DNA from: Seminavis robusta
Taxonomy: Eukaryota; Bacillariophyta; Bacillariophyceae; Naviculales; Naviculaceae
Assembly: GCA_903772945.1 (NCBI GenBank)
Contig: CAICTM010000486.1
Location: 1 to 63,764 of the forward strand
Length of the DNA: 63,764 nucleotides
Direction: 5' to 3'
Part shown: piece after piece, positions 40,815-51,301 of the stretch
Layout: every line of letters starts with the position of its first letter
Position numbering within the stretch: the stretch's first letter is position 1
Notes under the pieces: generated by a model
Told to the model about the DNA's origin: nothing
Databases searched by the model: none
Seen by the model: the letters and a program-made list of their open reading frames with translations, nothing else
Position numbers and translations under genes: made by a program

Positions 40815-40991
40815 TGTGAGATTGTGAGAGATCATGAAATCCTCAACAACCTGGAGGATCAGCCTGCTTCCAGACCTGCAAGGAAAGTAGAGTCCTCAAC
40901 TGCCAAGAAATGAAATATCAAGGAGCAACAGTTGGGGAGTAAGTAGATAGTATAAAGGGTAATAGCTCACAATGTAGCACTCAAACCCTCA
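40815..40991 (+). repeat. 5' LTR
   Basis: 177 bp, starting TGTGAGATTG and ending ACCCTCA, so it has TG...CA ends. A TATAAAGGG box at 40951 is a likely promoter core for the element. It is identical to the 3' LTR. Confidence 0.95.
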
Positions 40992-41327
40992 CGCTTCCTC
41001 TGCGCATGCAATGCTACGTGCTTCGAGCAGCTCTTACACTTACTATAGTTTCTTGCAAGAGCACCTCGTGAGCCACTGGTCGACCTCAGTCAACCAGACA
41101 ATATCAATCCCTCAAAATCCTTTCGATAAGAGGAACTGAAACATAACCTTTGATTACTCAAGGATAAAACAAACAAGATTTCGAGCTCCGATTCAGAAGA
41201 CCAAGGTCAGTTTCCAGATAGGCAACAAAGAGCTTCGAGAAGGGCCGAACAGATCCAAGAAGCAGCCAGGCAACTCCAACGAACAAGAGACCGACTGCAA
41301 AGAAGAAGAGAGAGAGATCAACCCATC

Positions 41328-42680
41328 ATGGATCCTGCCGCCATCCAAGCCCTGGTTCAAGCCGCGGTAGCAGCAGCGCTCCTGAATCCTGCGGTCATCA
41401 ACGCGATACGACCTCCAGCGGCCCCTGCGCCCGTGCCAGTCCCTTTTTCGATCACACCTGCGGGAGCTGGTAACACTCCTTGGGACTTCACCTCTGCCAA
41501 CGGCATCAAGATCTTCATGGCCTCTACGGCACCGCTCTCAGTCGCATACGATGGAAACGAGAACGGACTTCGTGACTTCCTACGCAAGATATTCCAGAGG
41601 GCAGAATCCTTCGGGTGGGTGGCGATACTGATGGTAAATGACGCGAACGGAGTCAGTCGCGACATCACAACCCAACACGGATGCCTCAAGCTTGAGGACG
41701 TACAGGCCCACGCGATCACGTACCTTCGTCTTCAACAGAGAGAACATCAAGCCTCAGCTTGTCTTAGAAAGCTCCTCCTCGGATCACTTGTCCCCAAACT
41801 TGCTGACAGGCTATCCACTCGCAGCGAAAACTACACCGTAAATGCTGCAGCTGCAGCGCAGCAGAATCAACCAGCACCAGCCCCCATTATGAAGGAAGAT
41901 GGCACTTGTATGCTGTTCGAACTCATCAAGATGGTGTCAGTGGACACCAGAGCAACAGTGACGATCATCAACAAGAGGCTCAATAACCTCGAATCGGTCA
42001 TGGAAGAAGTCAAGTCCAACGTCGAGGAATTCAATGCTGCAGTTGATGACTTGATCTCCCAGTTGGAAGCAAGGAGCGTACCGGTTCCTCCTATGCTAGA
42101 GAACCTCTTCGATGGTTACTCCAACTGTGCCGACCTCAAATTCGTCAAGTACATCGCTTGGAAGCAGATTGCTTATGAGGATGGAACCATCGACCTGGAC
42201 CATACCGAACTCATGAAGATTGCTCTCGAAAGGTACAAGGTCCTCGTCGATCGCAAGCTATGGCTGAAGAAGACAGAACAGGAGATGGAAATCCTCACCC
42301 TCAAAGCCGAGATCGTGGAGCTCAAGCGTCCAGGATCCTCAGCAAAGAAAGCTGGAGCTGCCAATCCTGGCAAAGCAACTCCTGCCAAAGGAAAGACTGA
42401 CGACAAGTATGCTTGGAAGCAGATCGCTCCCAAGGATGGAGAGGCTCAAGAGAAGACGGTCGGTGGGAAGGAGTATGTTTTCTGCCCTCATCATAATACC
42501 ACCAAGTGGGTTCTCAAGGTCAACGACAAAGGAATCGTCCATCGCACTGGCTGTACTAAGATGAAGGAAGCCCAGGCTGGCTCATCGGCTGGTGGAAAGA
42601 ACAAGACATCGGCGGCAGCCCTCGCAAACGCCTTCGAAGGAGATGATGAAGAAGAATCAGATAGTGAGGAGGCGCTCTGA
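41328..42680 (+). CDS. Copia gag protein
   Basis: The 450-residue frame begins MDPAAIQALVQAAVAAALLNP. It is mainly helical with a coiled-coil-like region (about residues 200-250 and 310-335), as in a capsid-forming protein. Near the end is YVFCPHHNTTKWVLK followed by H and C (about residues 384-408), an atypical zinc knuckle as in diatom copia elements, replacing the usual CCHC. It ends with an acidic tail and a TGA at 42678. The 336 bp between the 5' LTR and the ATG hold the untranslated leader; no primer-binding site could be matched with confidence. Confidence 0.88.
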   Translation: MDPAAIQALVQAAVAAALLNPAVINAIRPPAAPAPVPVPFSITPAGAGNTPWDFTSANGIKIFMASTAPLSVAYDGNENGLRDFLRKIFQRAESFGWVAILMVNDANGVSRDITTQHGCLKLEDVQAHAITYLRLQQREHQASACLRKLLLGSLVPKLADRLSTRSENYTVNAAAAAQQNQPAPAPIMKEDGTCMLFELIKMVSVDTRATVTIINKRLNNLESVMEEVKSNVEEFNAAVDDLISQLEARSVPVPPMLENLFDGYSNCADLKFVKYIAWKQIAYEDGTIDLDHTELMKIALERYKVLVDRKLWLKKTEQEMEILTLKAEIVELKRPGSSAKKAGAANPGKATPAKGKTDDKYAWKQIAPKDGEAQEKTVGGKEYVFCPHHNTTKWVLKVNDKGIVHRTGCTKMKEAQAGSSAGGKNKTSAAALANAFEGDDEEESDSEEAL

Positions 42681-42743
42681 TGGTGGCCGAGTAGAGCACC
42701 AATAGTCACCTCCATACTTTGTAATCACTCTAGTGACCAATGT

Positions 42744-45700
42744 GTGTACGTACTGTACTCTCTACTCGTAGCCATAGTCAATTTCGTGGTGACCGTCCAA
42801 GGCATCAAGGCTCAGATCGTCCAAGGACTCCTCAAGATAGAAGAAGCTCTAGACAGAGAAACAGAGGAACAGCAGACAGCTGGTATCCTCGCATTGATGG
42901 CGATCAACAACAAGGAAGGCGTAGCGTCGGCAGTAGCCGGATTCAGCCAACATTGGATGTCATGGGTACTCCTGATCACGATAGCTGATCACCCAGTGCG
43001 AGTTGCATCAAGACTCGCCGTCATCGTGATTGGGCTGTCGATCGACGCGACGATGATAGCCATCGCAGGCACGCAACTCGGATCAGCATTCCTGATCATC
43101 ACCCTGGCAATGCAATCGCTACTGTCTTGGGCGTCCAAACCTCGCGTTGCTCCCCCTTACGTGCCAAAGAGAATCAGACGCAGACCCTCGGTCATCAAGT
43201 CGATGGTGACCACGGCCCTTAGGTCGATGGCGGAGGCAGTCTTGTCAGTAGCACTCACGGCAAGATTGCTCTGCCAGCTGACTGATCTTTCGATAGCCGA
43301 GTCAGCGGCAACAACAAGTGTCTCAAGCAGTACTAGAGATCTGCCAAGGCAACACGTGGATGAGCCGTTTCTTGACCAAGACACGGACGACGAGGATGGC
43401 CCATACACGGAGAAAGCCAAGAGATACTCCAAGCACAAGCCCAACGTCAGGATGCTGTGGGACATCACTCCACCACAAGACAGGTCGGAGCCAACGGTAC
43501 TGCAGCTCTTCATCAGATTCCTTCTCTTGCTCAAGGGCGGACTCGAGATCTCAGTCTCAGAAGGAAATCCGCTGGTAGCATACCAAATGGTTCTGATGTC
43601 GTTGTCCAGTCGAATCAACAGGAGTGCAGTCGATCACCAGTATGACACTGACTCCATCCTCATCGCCATAGACAACTGCTCGTCCAGGTGTATCACCAAC
43701 TCCATGCTCGACTTCATAGACACCCCCGTCAAAGTAAAGGTGTCGGTACAAGGAATTGGAGGATCAGTGATGGCAACGTACAGAGGCACAGTCAGATGGG
43801 CGATAGAGGATGATCAAGGGATGGTGCATCAGTTTGTCATACCCAACACCTACTACAATGCGTCCACACCTTACAGACTCCTCTCGCCACAGCATTGGTC
43901 CAAGGTCAGGAACGACAACTCACCTCAGAAGAGAGGGACCTGGTGTGCCACCTATGACGACGCAGTGGAACTGTTCTGGGATCAAAGGAAATTCAAGAGA
44001 GTCATTCCGCTCTCTCCAACCAACAATATAGCCATCGTGAGGAGTGCTCCAGCATTCGACGCCCTCTATGCGTACTGCCATGAGGTGTCCACCGAAAATC
44101 CAGGACACGATGGTTCTTTTGACGAGACAGAGTTACTGTCTTGTCCGGCAATGGCTGTGTCCGATGACGACCAGTCAGTCTCATCGTCCGACGAGTCGCA
44201 GTCCGAAGGTTCCGATGACGAAGAGCCTGTCATTCGTCCACATCCAGATCTCCCACCGCGAGTACGCGAAGAAAAGGAAGAGTCCGAGAGATTCCAACAG
44301 AAGATGACGGATACCTTCAAGATGGGTGGTCAGCTGGGAAAGGTGGTACAAATTCCCATCGATGACCACAAGTACACAAAGTACAAAGATCCATCGGCTC
44401 AGCTCCTGGCATGGCATTACAGACTCGGCCACCTTTCATTCCAGAGGATTAGGAAGTTGGCTGAAAGGGGCGATCTCCCATCGTATCTGGGAAAGGCAAG
44501 AGCGCCGCAGTGCTCAAGCTGCATGTTCGGAAAGGCAACGAGAAGGCCATGGAGGACTCGAACTCCGCCGAACCAAATCCAGGTGCCATCTGCCACGTCC
44601 CCTGGAGCAGTGGTAGCAGTGGACCAGCTGATATCATCTACAGCTGGATTCGTCGGACAGATGAGGGGGATTCTCACACGGAAGAGGTATACAGTGAGTA
44701 CGGTCTTCGTTGACCACTACAGTGGCCTCTCATTCGTTCACTTCCAGACATCCACATCGGCGGAACAGACGATTCTCGCCAAGAGAGCTTTCGAGAGATA
44801 TGCGCAGTCGTTCGCAGTCTCCGTGAGGCATTACCATGCCGACAACGGCATCTTCGACAGCAAGGCCTTTGTTGAGGAAGTGCATAAGTGTGGTCAGACG
44901 ATCACGTATGCAGCAGTCAATGCTCACCATATGAATGGGCGAGCAGAGAAGAAGATTCGCGACCTGCAGGAGGCAGCAAGGACCATGATCCTGCATGCGA
45001 AACAGCGGTGGCCGGTAGCCATCACGGCAAACTTGTGGCCATACGCAGTCAGGTACGCAAATGACATTGCGAACGAGACCCCAGTGCTCAAAGGAACTGG
45101 TCACGTGTCTCCCATGGAGTTGTTTTCATCTGTGGATGTAGCGCCCAAGGTCAAGAACACGCACACGTTCGGTTCTCCAGTCTACGTCCTCGACGCGAGA
45201 GCTCAGGAAGGAAGGGCGATACCAAAATGGGAGCACAAGTCGAGGATTGGCGTGTATCTGGGTCTGTCGCCGAGGCACTCGAGAAAAGTGGCATTGGTGC
45301 TGAGCTTGCAAACGGGGTTGGTATCGCCACAATTCCACTGCCAGTTCGACGACCTGTGTGATACTCTCAAGAAGTCATCTGGGAACCCAGTGCCACCGTC
45401 GAAGTGGCAAGAGAAAGCTGGTCTTGTCGGACCACAACGAAATGAAGTCCAGCCACCATCGTCGACTGTCGAAAGAAGAAGAAGAGTACAGATATCGACG
45501 GATGCGTTGAACGACGGGAATGATCCGATCACGGATCGCGTGCGCGATTCGGAACGCAATCGGACGCGCCATCAACAAAGAGGCGAAAATGACGACGGAA
45601 CGATAGTTCCAACGGAGCATCAACAACTACAAGATGATGACGACGAGTCGCTGCAGCAACAGCTACAGCAACAGGACGATGCGCTACAACAACCGCCAGT

Positions 45701-47686
45701 TATCACTAGGTCGGGGCGCACAGTGCGACGAGCGAACAGGCTCATCGAGGAGATGGAATCGTACTCAGCCATCCCATGGGAAGTCTTCCACGATGAGGGG
45801 TACGCGATTCAAGATGAGATGCAGGATCCCATCGCCTTCGCGGCATCATCCAACCCAGACATCCTGTACATCGATGACGCAATGAAAGCCCAGGACAGGA
45901 TCCAGTTTCGGGAGGCCATGGTCAAGGAAGTCAGCTCTCACACGGATTGGAAACACTGGCAGGTCGTCAAGAAATCATCGATGCCAGCAGGAGCTCCGCT
46001 ACTACCCGCGGTCTGGGCATTCAGAAGAAAGAGACGGATAGCCACTCAGGAGATCTACAAATGGAAGGCTCGTCTAAACGTACATGGTGGCAAGCAGACC
46101 AAGTTTGTCAACTACTGGGAAACATACTCTCCGGTAGTTGGATGGTCCACCATCCGCACCTTCCTCATCTTGATGTTGATAAACAAATGGAAGTCTAGAC
46201 AAGTCGATTTCGTGCTTGCCTTTCCACAAGCCGATATCGAATGCGAGATGCACATGGAGATCCCCAAGGATTCTACATTGATGAGAGAACGGGAAAACCC
46301 GTCTTGCAACAAGGACAAGGGAGCAAGAGATACAGGGGCGACTACTGCCTACTGTTAGAAAAGAACCTTTACGGTCAAAAACAAGCAGGAAGAGTCTGGA
46401 ACCAGTACATGCATGATGGCCTGATAGCGAGGGGTTTTCATCAGAGCGACGTCGACATGTGCGTGTATTACAGAGGGTCCGTCGTCCTGCTGGTATATGT
46501 CGATGATGGTATCTTCATAGCACCTGACGAGAGATCGATTGACGACGCCTATGAGTCTCTGTCCAAACCGTTTACAGACAAAGATGGGAAGGTATTCCGA
46601 GCACTGAACATGACGAACGAGGGTACACTCTCTGATTACCTTGGCGTCAAGATGGAGCCACTTGAGAACGGAACCATCAAACTGTCCCAGCCACACTTGA
46701 TCAAACAGATCCTCGATGATCTAGGAATGGCAGAGGGGGTCACCAAGTCGCAGCCAACACCAGCGGCTTCGACAGTCCGACTGCACAGGGATATTCACGG
46801 AGAGGACATCAAACAGGAGTGGCATTATCGAAGCGTGATTGGGAAGATGAACTTCCTGGAGAAGTCTACCAGAATGGACATCGCGTATGCCGTACACCAG
46901 TGTGCCCGGTTCTCGTCCGAACCAAAGGAGTCGCATGCTGCAGCAGTCAAGAAGATTGGGCGCTATTTGGTGGGCACCGCGGATAAGGGAATCATCCTCA
47001 ATCCACAAAGCTGTTCTTTCGACGTGTTTGTGGATGCAGACTTCGTGGGCAACTGGAACCGAGCCACGTCAGACGTAGATCCAAGCACGGCACGATCCCG
47101 TACAGGATTTGTCGTGATGTATGGTGGATGCCCAGTCGTATGGGCTTCGAAGCTACAGAAAGAAGTGGCCCTTTCTACCACGGAAGCAGAGTACAACGCC
47201 ATGTCGGAGGCTCTGCGCGACACGATCAACCTGATGCAGCTTATCGAGGAGTCAAGGAAAGTGTTGAAGTGGAAGACGCACGACAAGCCACCAGTAGTAC
47301 ATTGCAAGGTTTTCGAGGACAACAGTGGAGCCCTTGAGATGGCAAGGATGCCAAAGATGAGACCTAGAACAAAACACATCGGGGTCAAGGTCCACCACTT
47401 CAGAGATCACGTACGATCAGGCAAGATAACAATCCACAAGATACCAAGTCGTTATCAGTTAGGAGATATGGCTACTAAGCCACAGCCCGTGGAACTATTC
47501 GAGTTCCAGAGAGAGTGCATCATGCAGTGGCTAGCCGAGGAGATGACACGGCAACAACTCTTGCAGCCAGGAAAGCATCTGAGGGCGTGTGAGATTGTGA
47601 GAGATCATGAAATCCTCAACAACCTGGAGGATCAGCCTGCTTCCAGACCTGCAAGGAAAGTAGAGTCCTCAACTGCCAAGAAATGA
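42744..47686 (+). pseudogene. Copia pol polyprotein, frameshifted in the reverse transcriptase
   Basis: Two frames (to 46358, and 46241-47686) make one polyprotein. An N-terminal region of about 290 residues has three or four hydrophobic helices. Then comes the protease (IAIDNCSSRCI, with DNC where DTG/DSG is usual), the GAG-pre-integrase zinc region (WHYRLGHL to CSSCMFGK), and the integrase with VDQL, HADNG and NGRAEKK for the DDE triad. The reverse transcriptase has WKARLNVHGG, QVDFVLAFPQA and YVDDGIF, and the RNase H has VDADF and STTEAEYNAMSEA. One base appears to be missing near 46263 (IPK then GFYIDERTG in the other frame). No ATG follows the gag stop for about 150 bp and the frame matches gag. 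Confidence 0.9.
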
Positions 47687-47764
47687 AATATCAAGGAGCA
47701 ACAGTTGGGGAGTAAGTAGATAGTATAAAGGGTAATAGCTCACAATGTAGCACTCAAACCCTCA
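47588..47764 (+). repeat. 3' LTR
   Basis: 177 bp with the same ends and TATAAAGGG box as the 5' LTR. The end of the pol frame overlaps the start of the LTR. A clear polypurine tract before it was not recognised; only GAGGG precedes the TG. Confidence 0.95.
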
Positions 47765-47770
47765 AACATC

Positions 47771-50158
47771 GCCTTCGCTTCGCAAACGTGCACGTCTGCG
47801 ATCTTGTCGGGAAGATCTTTCCCCTCGAGGAAGTGGCTCCCAATAATTCATGCTTGTCATTGTGACAATGGATATCGATCTACTAGATCTACTACTCAAG
47901 TATGCAGTTGGACACCGAAGGGTTACGACGACGACGAGGCGGGAGAAGGCAAGGAAAGGAAACAGCATCCCATGGTCGATTTTGACTCTGCTTCCCAAAG
48001 TTAGTTGTGATTGGTGATTGATGCAAAACGCCAGCGGAGTTGGGAAACAGCCACTGGTGGAGGGTGGAGGGATATCTGGTATCTTAACAAGCCGCAGATC
48101 AAGAACCGAAACAGCTCCTACCGGTAGTACGTACAGCTCGTTCCTGATTCCCTACGCTAGTCTAGCTACCGTAGCAGACTGGTGGGTAGCGTACGGTACG
48201 TATGATACCGGTACAGGTAGAGGTACCGGTACGCCTACCATACCATACCATACTAGCTAGCTACTGTAGCTAGTACATACTCTTGCCACAAACTCGGCTA
48301 TTTTCAGAGACAAAGTTGGCTCAAGGAGTGAAAATCAGTGCTTGCCTCTTGAAAGAAGCTACTACCCTAGTTACGAAGGTACATGTAGTTCATGTAGCAC
48401 ATGCTGTATATGCTTGGCTTGAAGAATTTAGCATTTCAACCGACCAGCTGAGCCTGTCATGCCTCAATCAGGAACAACAGGATGGATGCTGTCTCCTCCT
48501 CTCATGATCGCCTGCATTGAATTGGATGGGAATTCCGCACAGTCTTCCTCCTTGCTGGCTCTGGATTGATGCACTCTACTAGCTACTAGCTAGGCTAGCT
48601 ACACAATAGATTTCATCGAGGATGCTTCAAAAGTCACTTCATTGGCTTGCTATTGACTTCAACACTTCAACACATCGCAGCGCGTTCCGAGTTCCAAAGC
48701 TGCTGTGACTTGATGCTGTGACTTGAAACATGCTTTCCAAGTGTGAATGGGCCAAGAAACTCTCTCTACGCACACGGAGGAAGTTGTTACCACGTTACCA
48801 CCCAGCTGCTACATCTTGAGAGGGAGTTATCCGGCCATGGTGCGTCGGTTGTCGGTTCCAAGAGGTGAAATGAATGAGGTGCCAAGATTCAATAGTAAAG
48901 CCCACCCTTTCGCAAGAATAAGATGATGGAGGCCTAACTCTGGAGTGCGTTTTGAGCATGAACTCCGCGCTCTCTCTGGTTAGTCTGGCTAGCTAGTAGG
49001 GCTTGCAAGCCCAAGATCTGATGGGAATTATGTACATGTATGTGATGGTTGGTACCGGTATGGCATGTACCACAATGTGCCAGTGGGCATTGAGTCTATC
49101 ACGTGATGCCGAGCATCGCTCTACTAAGTCCAGCCTAGCTAGCTAGAGAGCTGTCAAGAGCTATGGAGCCAGCGATCAGATAGATGAAAGATGAAAGAGC
49201 GGTGATTACGTGATTACCTTTCCCGATCCCGAGGTGATGGGAAAGTGGAAAGGTGAAAGCGGCAAGACTGATCAGGCTCCTCGGCACTAGAAGGACTCTC
49301 TGGATCATTGAAAGCTTTGAAAACAAGTAAGTACTGCGCCACTGACAGATTGGTTAAAGAGGCCTCGAGGATGCACGTGTAGCGCCGGTTCCACGCAGTG
49401 ACCAGGCCAACCTGTGATGGCTGCGGGTCGTGGCTACAGCGTAGCTAGTCCGTAGCCATAGACTGGAGAGCTGACTGGAGTACTGGTACGAAACATGTAA
49501 AACGAAAGAGCTACGCCATGGTCGGCCACTGACTAGAGAGAGCTAGTTGTGCGGGAACGTGTGTGAGCGTTGTAAGAACAGATGCAATCAAAATAAACAA
49601 CTAAGCAAAGCAATGATGCTTATATCCGTTTCTTGAAGAAGTGAGAGGACACAAAACTAAAGCCAATGCAACCCTCAGCATCGCACAGAAACCTCTTCGA
49701 TTGCTTGATGTGCCGAGTGCCGAGGACCTGCTTGGACTCGTTTGGACTGGATACTCTCGGTTGCCAAAAAAAGGGGGATGCGAAAGTTCAATTGGACGAT
49801 GGAGGATCGCACGGCACAACGCTATTTCGTGGAAGCTGACCATCCAGTTTGGCCAAGAGCCGATCCAAGAGCCGATCCAAGAGCGACAATGGTTTTGACA
49901 AGGGCTCTAACTGTGGCTGAACAGTACATCCAGCAAGGAGTTTACCAAAGTTTACCTTAGATAGATAAAATTAATACATCCAATCCCATCCACTGAGGAC
50001 TCACTCATTGATATAGTCAGATCTTCCCCCACGCTTTAGTTGATGACTGGTAAGCACAAGCTGCAAAGGCCCAAAAATGTTCCTCCGGAGCTCTCCGGCC
50101 ACTAATTAAGGGCTTCGGGTGTGCCTCTATCTCCTTGCTATGGTCCTGGATTGAAGTA
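47771..50158. other. Gene-poor stretch, old upstream flank of alkB
   Basis: 2.4 kb with no convincing gene. The first part is the original upstream neighbour of the alkB start, separated by the copia insertion. It is rich in AGCTAGCT and TACCGGTA palindromes (for example 48205-48260, 49135-49145). Short frames near 49640-49960 include a GAGCCGATCCAA repeat and look like decayed coding remnants with no family I can name. Confidence 0.5.
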
Positions 50159-50382
50159 CAGTCAACGCTCGCTTATATTTATAATCTTGTATTTATTCGC
50201 TCTATAATATTTAAGAATACTCCAGTTCCCACATTTTTAACTCTAACCCTATTTTAGTACTAGAGCACGTACAATTCTACGGGAATAGTTAGGGTTAGGG
50301 ATAAAATCAATATTTATTCTCGCTGTTATATTTACTGAATTCCTGAATCCCCCCCAGTATATATATCTGAATGTTGACTGTA
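50157..50382. mobile_element. Foldback MITE of the mariner/pogo type
   Basis: The element runs 50159-50380 (222 bp), starts CAGTCAACGCTCGC and ends with GTTGACTG. It is flanked by TA at 50157-50158 and 50381-50382, the target of Tc1/mariner elements. CAGTCAAC ends with nearby AT-rich repeats are typical of pogo-like members. The interior also has inverted TAACCCTATTT and GAATAGTTAGGGTTA segments, so most of it can fold back. It carries no coding capacity. Confidence 0.75.
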
Positions 50383-50660
50383 TGTGGCTTTTTAAGGCGA
50401 CACTCGGTACTCAGAAGGGGATAACTTGGACATTATCGTTAACAAATTGTCCGGATCAGTTCTTGCCGGTCTCTGAGAAGATCCTAAAGGAGCCACATGG
50501 AGTCCAATCGGGTCCTTAATTCTCAGGGCCTCTCAATTGCCTGGCATTTGGGAATCCGAGAGTCTTCAGTGGATCAGCGGATGATGTACTGGGATCGATG
50601 GCGCAGCTATGGCATCATGTCCATTAACCGTTAACTCTCTGAGTTGGTAGAACTTTTGTT

Positions 50661-51134
50661 TTACTTATTGAAATTGTTTGTACTAGTTGCTGTATAGTGG
50701 TGACCGAAAACTGCATACCCGACTTCGCACAGTAAGGGCAACAGTATTAACCAATCGTCAGAAGCGAACAGTTGAGGTGCATGCAAGTTCCCATGAATTC
50801 CGAAAGGTTGCTTGGTAACGACATTGCTAGCTCCACGTGCGGGGCTACGTGGTTTTGTACCAGAGTCGGTGAGTTTCGGTGAAGAGAAATGTAAGAGCCA
50901 GCAAGCCCCACCCAAACCAACAGCCTGTCTACCCGAACTGGTCGAGCGAGTCCTTGGGATCAGCATTCCATCAGCATCTTGCTTGCCAGGAACTCCATTG
51001 CTACGCTTGCTGTTGAATGTATTAGTCACCTTACGAGCACCCAAAGAAAGAACAGGCAGCATCAACTTGGCAGCCACCCACACACCCAAAGCAGAAGGAT
51101 CAATTCGATAGATTGATTTCTTGGTCACCACCAT
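50661..51134 (-). CDS. Possible small protein, weak support
   Basis: An ATG-started frame of 157 residues lies head-to-head with the WWE gene. It has no recognisable domain. It contains a Ser/Arg/Pro-rich middle and a mildly hydrophobic C-terminal stretch (WLILLPLLCEVGYAVFG). Support is length and position only; it could be chance. Confidence 0.22.
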   Translation of the reverse strand: MVVTKKSIYRIDPSALGVWVAAKLMLPVLSLGARKVTNTFNSKRSNGVPGKQDADGMLIPRTRSTSSGRQAVGLGGACWLLHFSSPKLTDSGTKPRSPARGASNVVTKQPFGIHGNLHAPQLFASDDWLILLPLLCEVGYAVFGHHYTATSTNNFNK

Positions 51135-51301
51135 AGATAGTTACTGAGTGAGTTCCAGTAGTAGTTGACAAACGGAGCCACCAACGGACCGTTCGCACTC
51201 TCTTCACACTCGAAGGTCCACCGCAGTCCATTCAGTTCAGTTTGGCTTGTACGACACGAGCCCATAGTTTCAGCGTCCTCCATAACAACGACCATACAAG
51301 C

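Larger units (their letters stand above)
40809..47770 (+). mobile_element. Ty1/copia LTR retrotransposon with target duplication
   Basis: The element spans 40815-47764 (6950 bp) and is flanked by AACATC at 40809-40814 and 47765-47770. The two LTRs are 177 bp and show no difference I can see, so the insertion is young. The order gag, protease, integrase, reverse transcriptase, RNase H defines copia and not gypsy. gag and pol share one reading frame with a single TGA between them. The reverse transcriptase region carries a 1-nt frame change near 46263, so this copy is probably not autonomous. It sits just upstream of the alkB gene and points away from it. Confidence 0.95.

Noticed and set aside
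46241..46358. Programmed -1 frameshift inside copia reverse transcriptase
   Set aside because: No X XXY YYZ heptamer at the crossing point, and a shift inside the reverse transcriptase domain would serve no known purpose.
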